From: Flavobacteriaceae bacterium S0862
GTDB lineage: Bacteria; Bacteroidota; Bacteroidia; Flavobacteriales; Flavobacteriaceae
Direction: 5' to 3'
DNA: 64,000 nt
Assembly (NCBI GenBank): GCA_023015825.1
Contig: JALKAW010000007.1
Location: 148,314-212,313 of the forward strand
Shown: one piece after another, positions 44,871-52,607 of the stretch
Position numbering within the stretch: the first letter of the stretch is position 1
Layout: every line of letters starts with the position of its first letter
Translations under genes and position numbers: made by a program
Notes under the pieces: generated by a model
Told to the model about the DNA's origin: nothing
What the model saw: the letters and a program-made list of their open reading frames with translations, nothing else
The model's database searches: none

Positions 44871-45779
44871 TTAATGGAGCAAAAGATGAAATACAGCCTT
44901 ATTTTTGCTATTAAACTCGATTGTAGGGAGCGGCACTTTTATAACATTTAATACAGAAAAAATGGTTTTTAAAACCCTAGATTTTGTATAAATATTGGTC
45001 AAATTTACGTCAAAACTTAAATAAAACTGCCGATATCTATCTTGACTTGTAAACATATTATTAACAGGTTCATTTTCACCAGTCAACATACCGTTTGCGC
45101 TATATCCAATTGCAATATTTAGCCACTTTGGAAAATTGGCCTTCTTAAAAAAGGCGTCTAAATTAGCACTTAACCAATAAGTTTGACCGTTATAATCCTT
45201 AAACATTTGCTCTAGAAAAGAACCACCTAACCTTTCTGGACGCATTGATGCATAAGGAGTTTGGTGAAATGAATATTTTAGTTGTAAACGTTGCTCTTCC
45301 CAAAGTAATTCTTGACCAATATACAATCCCGTTCCAAGCGCGTTAGCTCCAATATCTGACCAAGAAAAACCCCATTCTTTAGAAAAACCGTCAAAAATTT
45401 CGACAGCCGACAGAAACGTAAATCCAAATGTAGCACCATAAATAAGCTGGTCTTTTTTACTTACACCGCTCCAATTAAAAACATCTGCTCCTACTCTAGC
45501 CAATTGATAAGATGAAAATGCATGGCCAATTTTATCCATTTGCATCCATTCATTCAAATCGTTTATGGTATGAAATTTAGAACGGTCATAATCTTTATAC
45601 CATAATGCATTTAGACCAATCAATGCTGAAGCTCCTAAAACAGTTTCAGAAAAGACTACCGCATTTCTTCTTTTAATATTTAAAGTATCACTTGGCTTGA
45701 GAAACGTGTTTAATTGTTGACCAAAACCAGATATACCTATAAAAAATAATAGTAAAAAGAGTTTAATTTTATGAATCAA
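44871..45779 (-). CDS. DUF2279 family exported protein
   Basis: A 302-residue protein with a signal peptide at 1-20 (GISGFGQQ). The core QMDKIGHAFSSYQLARVGADV, FLSAVEIFDGFSKEWGFSW and DIGANALGTGLYIGQ fits DUF2279 (YfiM-like), with several hydrophobic helices followed by a C-terminal beta-rich part with amphipathic strands that could sit in the outer membrane. Function unknown. The start is TTG at 45779: the codon gives a proper signal peptide and no ATG is available. It follows mltG by 3 bases, so the two are co-transcribed. Confidence 0.78.
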   Translation of the reverse strand: MIHKIKLFLLLFFIGISGFGQQLNTFLKPSDTLNIKRRNAVVFSETVLGASALIGLNALWYKDYDRSKFHTINDLNEWMQMDKIGHAFSSYQLARVGADVFNWSGVSKKDQLIYGATFGFTFLSAVEIFDGFSKEWGFSWSDIGANALGTGLYIGQELLWEEQRLQLKYSFHQTPYASMRPERLGGSFLEQMFKDYNGQTYWLSANLDAFFKKANFPKWLNIAIGYSANGMLTGENEPVNNMFTSQDRYRQFYLSFDVNLTNIYTKSRVLKTIFSVLNVIKVPLPTIEFNSKNKAVFHLLLH

Positions 45780-45782
45780 AAC

Positions 45783-46826
45783 CTAACGTCTTATACCTTG
45801 TTGCGATAAATAACGCTGATACTCTCTTGCATTTTGATTATGCTGAGACAAAGTTCTAGCAAACTTATGGAACCCTGGTTTTTTAGCATCGGCAGCAAAG
45901 TAGAAATAATTGTGGGTTTCAAAATTCAATACCGCATCAATAGCAGAAATATCTGGCATTGCAATTAATCCTGGTGGCAAACCAACATTCTTATATGTAT
46001 TATAGGGTGAGTTTATTTCTTTGTGTACATTAAGTACGCGTTTAATTACTGTACCTTGGTATTTAGGTAATTTATAGGCAGCAAACTTTAATGTTGGGTC
46101 TGCTTGTAAAGGCCAATTATTTTTTAATCTATTAATGTAAACACCTGCAATTCTTGGTTGTTCACTTTTTTGTTTGGATTCTTCTTGTACAATTGAAGCT
46201 AGTGCCACTACCTCATCTGGGTTTAAGTTGGCATTACGAGCTTTTTCCAATCTTGTGTCGTTCCAAAACTTATTATACTCTGTGAGCATTCTATTCCTAA
46301 AACTCTCAGCTGAAGTATTCCAGAAAAACTCATAACTATTTGGGATGTACATCCCTAGTGCTGTAGCTTCATTAAAACCATTCTTCTCTAAAAAATTTGA
46401 GTCATTAAACACTTCTAAAAGTGAGGTACTGTCTGCTTCAATCTGTTTGGCAATCCTCCCTGCTAAAAGTTCTAACGAATTTTGATTGTTAAAAGACACC
46501 TTTACTGGAATATTATTACTTCTTATGGAATTAATAATATCATTATTGGTCATGTCTTTCTTAATAATATACTTACCAGCTTTAATATTAGTTGTATATT
46601 TTTTTCGATTAGCAAGTGCATCAAATGTATTTATGTCTTTAAGTAACGGTATTAGACTTTCTCTTAACTTATTATAATCTGTGTCAGATTCAATATACAC
46701 ATAAGCTTCATTGTTATTAAAGGCCGTATTAGGTACAAACATTGCCGTATACACATAATACGCAAAATACGCAGCTATTACTAAACCAATTAATACAATA
46801 GCAAGTAAGATTTTTTTAAAATACAT
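45783..46826 (-). CDS. mltG: Endolytic murein transglycosylase
   Basis: Inner-membrane enzyme that cleaves nascent glycan strands and sets their length. The 347-residue protein has a TM helix at about 7-28, a LysM-like region, and the YceG domain. The catalytic Glu lies in ALASIVQEESKQKSEQ, followed by IAGVYINRLKNNWPLQADPT and YNTYKNVGLPPGLIAMP, all characteristic. It shares a base with the upstream GNAT gene (TAATG) and is followed by the DUF2279 gene. Confidence 0.93.
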   Translation of the reverse strand: MYFKKILLAIVLIGLVIAAYFAYYVYTAMFVPNTAFNNNEAYVYIESDTDYNKLRESLIPLLKDINTFDALANRKKYTTNIKAGKYIIKKDMTNNDIINSIRSNNIPVKVSFNNQNSLELLAGRIAKQIEADSTSLLEVFNDSNFLEKNGFNEATALGMYIPNSYEFFWNTSAESFRNRMLTEYNKFWNDTRLEKARNANLNPDEVVALASIVQEESKQKSEQPRIAGVYINRLKNNWPLQADPTLKFAAYKLPKYQGTVIKRVLNVHKEINSPYNTYKNVGLPPGLIAMPDISAIDAVLNFETHNYFYFAADAKKPGFHKFARTLSQHNQNAREYQRYLSQQGIRR

Positions 46827-47350
46827 TAGTTATTTATTAGTTGAAACAAATATTCATTTTTATAAGCTCCATTTACAATATTCCAGTCTTTTTTAAGCCC
46901 TATTTCTTTGAAATTATGACGTTTAAAAAGCTTTATGCTCGCTTCATTATCTTCTGAAATATTACAATACAACTGATGAAGATTTAAATGTGCAAAACAA
47001 TAATCAATTAATAATCGTAATGCTTCAGCTCCATAACCTTTACCTCTGTTAATAGAATCCTTAATTAAAACACCTATTCCTGCACGTTTATTATGAAAGT
47101 CAAAATCAAAAATATCTATCAACCCAATAGTATCATTCTCTAAAGTAGAGATAACAAGACGCAGCTGCTTTACTTCAAATATATCTTTATGAGCATTCTC
47201 TAGATATTGTTTAATTAAAAATCGAGAATAAGGTGTCATTGTATTGCTTATTTCCCAAATATCTTGATTGTTTTCTATGTCATAAATAAAATCGAGGTCT
47301 TCAGGCTCTAAAGCTCTTAAAAATATATGTTCGCCTTTTAAAGTTACCAT
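46826..47350 (-). CDS. GNAT family N-acetyltransferase (RimJ/RimL-like)
   Basis: A 174-residue acetyltransferase of the RimJ/RimL type. It opens LKGEHIFLRALEPEDLDFIYDIEN, then TIGLIDIFDFDFHNKRAGIGVLI, the acetyl-CoA motif INRGKGYGAEAL and NEASIKLFKRHNFKEIGL. Substrates in this group include ribosomal proteins, antibiotics and polyamines; none can be chosen here. It overlaps dapF by 7 bases and mltG by 1, as the middle of an operon. Confidence 0.88.
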   Translation of the reverse strand: MVTLKGEHIFLRALEPEDLDFIYDIENNQDIWEISNTMTPYSRFLIKQYLENAHKDIFEVKQLRLVISTLENDTIGLIDIFDFDFHNKRAGIGVLIKDSINRGKGYGAEALRLLIDYCFAHLNLHQLYCNISEDNEASIKLFKRHNFKEIGLKKDWNIVNGAYKNEYLFQLINN

Positions 47351-48123
47351 GCTATTTCCCCTTTATAAACCAAAATAGCTGGTCCAATTAACCATACATC
47401 TTTATATTGTTGACCCTCTTGCTTAAAAGATACTTTTAACTCTCCTCCTTTTGTTTGTAAAATGATAAGGTTGTTCTTAGTTCTACCTGTTGCATTCATA
47501 GCTATTCCGACTGCTGTCACTCCTGTACCGCAAGAAAATGTTTCTCCTTCCACCCCTCTTTCGTAGGTCCTCACTGAAAAAATTGAGTCTTCAATTTTCT
47601 CTACAAAATTAACGTTAGCTCCTTCTTCGTTATAAGGTTGTCCATACCTAATCGAGGCGCCCTCTTTTTTAATATCAATCTTGTCAATATCTTCACGAAC
47701 CTCAACATGATGTGGTGAACCAGTATCCAGAAAAACGTGTTTATCAAACATCTCAATACCTGAAACGTCTTGCATTTGAAGCTTTACAATATCGCCTTCA
47801 ATTTTAGCATGATGCAAACCATCAATTGCTAAAAAGGTAGCTTCATTATCTATAACGCCAATTTCTTTTGCAAATGCTACTAAGCAACGTCCTCCATTAC
47901 CACACATGGTACTTTCATTACCATCAGAGTTGTAATACATCATTTTAAAATCTAAGTCTTCGTGATTTTCCAAGAGTATCAATCCATCGGCTCCAATACC
48001 AAAACGCCTATCACATAAATTGGCAACCAATTTAGTGTCTTCTTTATCAAAAATGCCTTCACGATTATCTATAATCACAAAATCATTTCCTGTACCTTGA
48101 TATTTATAAAATGTATGTTTCAT
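47344..48123 (-). CDS. dapF: Diaminopimelate epimerase
   Basis: Converts LL-diaminopimelate to the meso form used in peptidoglycan and lysine synthesis, without a cofactor. The 259-residue protein has the two catalytic cysteines in place: Cys74 in MCGNGGRC and Cys198 in FSCGTGVTA. YQGTGNDFVIIDNR near the N-terminus is diagnostic. The frame extends upstream to a TTG at 48135, but ATG 48123 is the family start and lies 9 bases after a promoter box. It leads the operon dapF-GNAT-mltG-DUF2279. Confidence 0.96.
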   Translation of the reverse strand: MKHTFYKYQGTGNDFVIIDNREGIFDKEDTKLVANLCDRRFGIGADGLILLENHEDLDFKMMYYNSDGNESTMCGNGGRCLVAFAKEIGVIDNEATFLAIDGLHHAKIEGDIVKLQMQDVSGIEMFDKHVFLDTGSPHHVEVREDIDKIDIKKEGASIRYGQPYNEEGANVNFVEKIEDSIFSVRTYERGVEGETFSCGTGVTAVGIAMNATGRTKNNLIILQTKGGELKVSFKQEGQQYKDVWLIGPAILVYKGEIAW

Positions 48124-48132
48124 TTTGAATGA

Positions 48133-48140
48133 CAAAGATA
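48133..48140 (-). promoter_or_regulatory. -7 promoter box TATCTTTG for the dapF operon
   Basis: TATCTTTG on the minus strand fits TAnnTTTG and ends 9 bases before the dapF ATG, predicting a leader of only a few bases. Because it overlaps the region just upstream of the TTG at 48135, that longer start is unlikely. Confidence 0.55.
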
Positions 48141-48283
48141 GAAATATTAAACAGTTTTTTATGTTGTTAAATCATCGTTAAAAATGATACAAAAATTAGT
48201 TAAAATGAGTTTCAATTTTCAATATTTTATTAATTTTAATCGTTATGAAATCGTAAAACAATTTTAAATAATACAAGAAGATC

Positions 48284-49696
48284 ATGAAAAAGATTTTTAC
48301 ACTTATTTTAGTATCAGCTCTTGGTGGAGCTTTTACATTAGGAACCTACAAACTGTTTATTGAAGAAGATGAGAGTGTAGCTCACCAACAAATAGACACT
48401 TCTCCTTTTACTATTCCAGTAAACTATAAAACTGTTAATACAAATTTAGCTGCTGGTGAAGCTATTGATTTCACTACAGCTGCCGAAAAAACAGTCCATT
48501 CGGTAGTGCACGTACGAAACACGACAACAAGTTCTGGAGCGATGAGTTTTGAAGATTTATTTTTTGGAAGACGCTCGCAAAGACCTCAAGTCGGTATGGG
48601 TTCAGGTGTAATTATCTCTTCTGATGGAATGATTATCACTAACAATCATGTTATTGATGGTGCCGAAAACATAACCATTACTTTAAACAATAATAAATCG
48701 TATGAAGCTGAACTAATAGGTACTGACCCAAAAACAGATATTGCCCTGTTAAAAATTGAAGCCGATGAAGAGCTCCCTTACACAACGTTTGGAGATAGTG
48801 ACAACTCTAAAGTTGGCGAGTGGGTGTTAGCAGTTGGAAATCCTTTTAATTTAACATCAACAGTAACTGCAGGAATTATAAGTGCAAAATCGCGTGACCT
48901 ATCTGGTGGTGGTAATCAAGCACAATCATTTATTCAAACTGACGCAGCTGTTAACCCTGGGAATTCTGGAGGCGCGTTAGTAAATACCAATGGCGACCTT
49001 ATTGGAATTAATACAGCCATTACATCTCAAACTGGCTCTTATGTTGGATATTCCTTTGCAGTACCAAGCAATATTGCCAAAAAAGTTGTTGAAGATATTA
49101 TGGAGTTTGGTAATGTTCAAAATGGAATTTTAGGTGTTACTGGTGGCTCATTAAATAGCGCAAGTGCAAAAGAATTGGGTGTTGATGATACCGAAGGTTT
49201 TTATGTAAGTACTGTTGAAGAAGATTCTGGCGCAAAAAAAGCTGGTATAAAGGAGGGCGATATTATTAAACAATTAGACAATGTAAAGATTTCAAAATTC
49301 TCAGATTTAAAAGGTTTTTTAAACACTAAAAGCCCTAATGATGTTGTCTATGTAACTGTTCTTAGAGATGGTAATGAAAAAACGCTTCCAGTTACCTTAG
49401 CTAAATTATCCTCTGTTAGAGTTCCTATAATTGGAACTTTAAAAGAAGCCTCTAAAAGTGACCTGAAAAAAATGAAGGTTGATTACGGTTTAAAAATTAC
49501 TGATTTAAGTGGTAGTTATATTGACGAGTGGAAAGCAGATGGCGTAGATAATGGCAGTATTGTAACTGCAATAAATGGTGTTAAAGTAAATTCTATCGAT
49601 GATGTAAATTCGGTAATGTCAAAATATTCAGAAAAAATTTATAAAATAGAAATTGTTAAAAATAACGGTGAAAAAGTAAACTATAGGTTTAGATAA
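48284..49696 (+). CDS. degP: Do/DegP family periplasmic serine protease
   Basis: Periplasmic HtrA protease for quality control of envelope proteins. The 470-residue protein has a signal-anchor at about 4-23, the trypsin-like domain with the triad His122 (TNNHVIDGA), Asp152 (KTDIALLKI) and Ser228 (NPGNSGGAL), and two PDZ domains (about 275-370 and 385-468), the first with GFYVSTVEEDSGAKKAGIKEGD. The triad is complete. No TAnnTTTG box is seen upstream; stress-type regulation by another sigma factor would be plausible but is not shown. Confidence 0.95.
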   Translation: MKKIFTLILVSALGGAFTLGTYKLFIEEDESVAHQQIDTSPFTIPVNYKTVNTNLAAGEAIDFTTAAEKTVHSVVHVRNTTTSSGAMSFEDLFFGRRSQRPQVGMGSGVIISSDGMIITNNHVIDGAENITITLNNNKSYEAELIGTDPKTDIALLKIEADEELPYTTFGDSDNSKVGEWVLAVGNPFNLTSTVTAGIISAKSRDLSGGGNQAQSFIQTDAAVNPGNSGGALVNTNGDLIGINTAITSQTGSYVGYSFAVPSNIAKKVVEDIMEFGNVQNGILGVTGGSLNSASAKELGVDDTEGFYVSTVEEDSGAKKAGIKEGDIIKQLDNVKISKFSDLKGFLNTKSPNDVVYVTVLRDGNEKTLPVTLAKLSSVRVPIIGTLKEASKSDLKKMKVDYGLKITDLSGSYIDEWKADGVDNGSIVTAINGVKVNSIDDVNSVMSKYSEKIYKIEIVKNNGEKVNYRFR

Positions 49697-49716
49697 TTTT
49701 TAATTAAACAGCGAAT

Positions 49717-49760
49717 AAAACCCTCATCTAAATTATTGGATTTGAGGGTTTTATTTTTTT
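49717..49760 (+). terminator. Intrinsic terminator of degP
   Basis: AAAACCCTCA pairs with TGAGGGTTTT (stem 49717-49752), followed by ATTTTTTT. It lies 20 bases after the degP stop. Confidence 0.92.
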
Positions 49761-49836
49761 GCAAAAATTGACTACGAAAACGTTTGAAATATCCTATTTT
49801 TGCAAAAAATTTAACAACACACTAAACCACATTACA

Positions 49837-51285
49837 ATGAGTTTTAATGAAACTTATGAGAAAGAGTTAGCATTTCAAGCAGATCGTAGAAGAGCTACCG
49901 TAGAATTTATTAAAATAATAAGTGACCTTTGGTACGACAAGTCTATCGAGTTAGTGCTTTTTAGAAACCCATTAATCGACAGAAATGTTAGTGAAATACT
50001 TAATCTTCATGAATATGCTGGAGAATTTGTACAAAAACCAATTTCTATTTTTGATTCTGTAGAAATTGCTCAAGCTATTAAAACATTAGACATTCCACCA
50101 GCTAAATTAGATATTGGTAAATTAACTTATGAATATCATTTAGAAGATGATAAGTACAGTAATGCCATTGCTTTTGTTGCTGACAAATTAAAAGATGCCA
50201 GTAAAAATAATGCTATTGAACCTAAAGACGTTATCCTTTATGGATTTGGTCGTATTGGTAGATTGGTAGCACGAGAATTAATGACTAAAACTGGTAAAGG
50301 TAGCCAACTTCGTTTAAGAGCCATTGTAACAAGAGGTGAGATTAATGAAACTGTTTTAGAAAAAAGAGCATCATTACTACGTAACGATTCAGTTCATGGA
50401 GACTTTCTTGGAACTGTAACAGTTGATTTAAAAAGTCAAGCTTTAATAATTAATGGTACAACTGTTAATATTATTTCAGCAAATGCGCCTGAAGATATTG
50501 ATTACTCAGCTTATGGTATTAACAATGCTTTGGTAATTGACAACACTGGTGCGTTTAGAGATAAAGAAGCGCTTGGTCGTCACTTAAAAGCAAAAGGTGT
50601 GGATAAAGTATTATTAACTGCTCCTGGTAAGGGAGTTCCTAATATTGTCCATGGTGTTAATCAATTTGAGAATAGCCCAGAAAAGATTGATATTTTTTCA
50701 GCAGCTTCCTGTACAACCAATGCTATTACGCCTATTTTAAAAGTTATGGAAGACTCTTTTGGTGTAAAAAGCGGTCACTTAGAAACCATTCATGCTTACA
50801 CTAACGACCAAAACTTAGTCGATAATTTTCATAAAAAATACAGACGAGGAAGAGCCGCAGCACTTAACATGGTAATTACCGAAACTGGTGCTGGAAGTGC
50901 AGTAGCTAAAGCATTACCAAATCTTGAAGGTAAACTAACATCTAATGCTATTAGAGTTCCTGTACCAAACGGTTCTTTGGCAATTTTAAATCTTGAGTTA
51001 GAAAATGCAACATCTATCGATGGTATAAACTCTGTGGTTAAAAAATATGCCTTAGAAGGCGATTTAGTTGAGCAAATTAAATACGAATTAAGTGACGAGT
51101 TAGTCTCTAGTGATATTGTTGGAAGCTCTGCTCCTTCAATTTACGATAGTAAAGCAACTATTGTAAGAGCTGACGGCAAAAATGTCATACTCTATATTTG
51201 GTACGATAACGAATATGGTTACAGCCACCAAGTAATAAGGCTAGCAAAATACATTTCAAAAGTGAGACGTTTTACTTATTATTAG
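49837..51285 (+). CDS. gap: Glyceraldehyde-3-phosphate dehydrogenase, long form
   Basis: Oxidises and phosphorylates glyceraldehyde 3-phosphate, or the reverse in gluconeogenesis. The 482-residue chain is about 145 residues longer than classical GAPDH. The extra part is a helical N-terminal domain (about 1-130). The NAD-binding fold then opens ILYGFGRIGRLVARE at about 134, and nucleophile Cys292 is in AASCTTNAI with His in GHLETIHAYTNDQ. The C-terminus ends WYDNEYGYSHQVIRLAKYI. The frame is open back to a TTG at 49759, but that lies in the degP terminator, so ATG 49837 is the start. Confidence 0.93.
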   Translation: MSFNETYEKELAFQADRRRATVEFIKIISDLWYDKSIELVLFRNPLIDRNVSEILNLHEYAGEFVQKPISIFDSVEIAQAIKTLDIPPAKLDIGKLTYEYHLEDDKYSNAIAFVADKLKDASKNNAIEPKDVILYGFGRIGRLVARELMTKTGKGSQLRLRAIVTRGEINETVLEKRASLLRNDSVHGDFLGTVTVDLKSQALIINGTTVNIISANAPEDIDYSAYGINNALVIDNTGAFRDKEALGRHLKAKGVDKVLLTAPGKGVPNIVHGVNQFENSPEKIDIFSAASCTTNAITPILKVMEDSFGVKSGHLETIHAYTNDQNLVDNFHKKYRRGRAAALNMVITETGAGSAVAKALPNLEGKLTSNAIRVPVPNGSLAILNLELENATSIDGINSVVKKYALEGDLVEQIKYELSDELVSSDIVGSSAPSIYDSKATIVRADGKNVILYIWYDNEYGYSHQVIRLAKYISKVRRFTYY

Positions 51286-51324
51286 TATAATAAAACATCT
51301 ATTTTTTTGTTATAATCGTATATA

Positions 51325-51367
51325 TTTAAGCCTCACAAATTTGTGAGGCTTAAAAATTTATTTTTTT
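51325..51367 (+). terminator. Intrinsic terminator of the GAPDH gene
   Basis: TTTAAGCCTCACAAA pairs perfectly with TTTGTGAGGCTTAAA (51325-51354), followed after AAATTTA by a run of Ts. It ends the gap transcript 40 bases after the stop. Confidence 0.92.
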
Positions 51368-51402
51368 ATCTTTACAAACAACCACACAAATCAACCATAA
51401 CA

Positions 51403-52014
51403 ATGAAAACTTTAAAGGTTACTTTTTTTACTTTACTTACCGCATTCGCCTTTACACTTGAGGCTCAAGAGCAAACAGAATCTATTAACGAAGGCACCAT
51501 AGACCAACAGTTTGAATTTTTACTTAGAAAATCAGGTAATTTCAAAGGTACAAATGGACAATCTTATGAAGCTGTAAAGCGTAGTATGCTTTTAACACTA
51601 CAAGCACATACCATTGACTCTTTAAACACCCTTGAAGGAAAATTAAACACTACGAGAAACACGGTAACTGCACAGCAAAAAGAAATAGACGAGTTAAAAA
51701 CCAATCTTGAAAAAACGCAAAACGCATTGTCTGTTACAAATACCGAAAAAGATAGCATGTCACTATTTGGTATACAAATGAGTAAAACAAGTTACAACAT
51801 ATTAATGTGGTCTATTATTGCAGGTCTGTTAACTTTTTTACTAGTTTTTATTTATAAATTTAAAAACAGTAATTCCATAACAAAATCTGCTAAAATCGCA
51901 CTTGCAGAAGTAGAAACCGAATTTGAAGAACACCGTCGAGTAGCTTTAGAAAGAGAACAAAAAGTACGCAGACAGTTACAAGACGAAATTAACAAACAAA
52001 AAGGCGTTAGTTAA
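51403..52014 (+). CDS. Membrane-anchored coiled-coil protein of unknown function
   Basis: A 203-residue protein. A signal peptide or first TM is at 1-21 (ends TLEAQ). A periplasmic part follows with a coiled coil at about 65-115 (heptad-like DSLNTLEGKLNTTRNTV and KEIDELKTNLEKTQNAL). A single TM is at about 130-150 (ILMWSIIAGLLTFLLVF), and a cytoplasmic coiled-coil tail rich in Glu, Arg and Lys ends the chain. From memory, homologues are often labelled tRNA (guanine-N1)-methyltransferase, but there is no methyltransferase fold here; the true trmD is at 54061. It is a possible envelope-spanning adaptor. ATG 51403 is preferred over an upstream in-frame start inside the terminator. Confidence 0.78.
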   Translation: MKTLKVTFFTLLTAFAFTLEAQEQTESINEGTIDQQFEFLLRKSGNFKGTNGQSYEAVKRSMLLTLQAHTIDSLNTLEGKLNTTRNTVTAQQKEIDELKTNLEKTQNALSVTNTEKDSMSLFGIQMSKTSYNILMWSIIAGLLTFLLVFIYKFKNSNSITKSAKIALAEVETEFEEHRRVALEREQKVRRQLQDEINKQKGVS

Positions 52015-52038
52015 TTATCACTTAGAGTTTCCTGAACA

Positions 52039-52064
52039 AGTCATGCTGAGCGCAGTCGAAGCAT
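52039..52064. repeat. REP-like dispersed repeat (single copy in the window)
   Basis: The sequence TCATGCTGAGCGCAGTCGAA plus GCAT at 52041-52064 is, from memory, a widely dispersed intergenic repeat in Bacteroidota and other bacteria. It is GC-rich relative to its surroundings and has imperfect dyad symmetry (ATGCT...AGCAT with CTG...CAG inside). Only one copy is present here, so the repeat status is by recognition only. Confidence 0.5.
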
Positions 52065-52092
52065 TGAAATACTAAGCATTAATGTTTAATAT

Positions 52093-52124
52093 AAAATCTG
52101 TAAATTCGTTTACAGATTTTTTTT
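52093..52124 (+). terminator. Intrinsic terminator ending on the base before a start codon
   Basis: AAAATCTGTAAA and TTTACAGATTTT form a perfect 12-pair stem with a TTCG tetraloop, followed by more Ts up to 52124. The ATG of the GNAT gene is at 52125. It ends the preceding transcript, but it also occupies the place where a leader or promoter for the GNAT gene should be. TAAATTCG at 52101-52108, inside the stem, is one base off the -7 consensus. Confidence 0.9.
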
Positions 52125-52562
52125 ATGGAAATAACTAAAGCTACCTTAAAGCACCTCGACGACTTAGCACCTCTATTTGATAGTTATAGACAGTTCTACA
52201 AACAAGACGCTAACCTCGAAAAAGCTAAAGCATTTTTAACTAATAGAATTAAGAATAATGAATCGGTTATTTACATCGCTTATTTAGATAATAAAGCAGT
52301 AGGGTTTACACAATTATACGCTTTATTTTCTTCGGTTTCTCTGCAACCCATGTATTTGTTAAACGATTTATATGTAGATGCCAATATTCGCAACAAAGGT
52401 ATTGGTCAACAACTCATTCAAGCTGCAAAGAATTTATGCATTAAAAAGGGCTATAAAGGTTTAGGTATTCAAACCGAAGTCTCAAATCCTGCACAGCATT
52501 TATACCAGCGTGTTGGGTTTAAAAAAGACCCTGACTTACATTTGTTTTGGACAAATAAATAG
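52125..52562 (+). CDS. GNAT family N-acetyltransferase
   Basis: A 145-residue single-domain acetyltransferase: ITKATLKHLDDLAPLFDSYR at the N-terminus, FTQLYALFSSVSLQPMYLLNDLYV in the middle strands, acetyl-CoA-binding motif RNKGIGQQLIQAA, and ISNPAQHLYQRVGF-like motif B (VSNPAQHLYQRVGF). The substrate is unknown. The ATG directly follows the T-run of a terminator and matches the family's usual N-terminus, so expression must use a promoter within the hairpin or read-through. 45 bases separate it from nhaA. Confidence 0.88.
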   Translation: MEITKATLKHLDDLAPLFDSYRQFYKQDANLEKAKAFLTNRIKNNESVIYIAYLDNKAVGFTQLYALFSSVSLQPMYLLNDLYVDANIRNKGIGQQLIQAAKNLCIKKGYKGLGIQTEVSNPAQHLYQRVGFKKDPDLHLFWTNK

Positions 52563-52607
52563 TCCAAAAAATAAGTAACTTAGCATAATACAAACCATCA
52601 ATATATC

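Noticed and set aside
48124..48135. TTG start 4 codons upstream in dapF
   Set aside because: It overlaps the -7 promoter box, and the ATG at 48123 is the usual family start.
49759..49836. Longer GAPDH start at TTG 49759
   Set aside because: The start lies inside the degP terminator T-run and adds non-conserved residues.
51343..51402. Longer start for the coiled-coil membrane protein
   Set aside because: It lies in the GAPDH terminator; the ATG at 51403 gives a good signal peptide.
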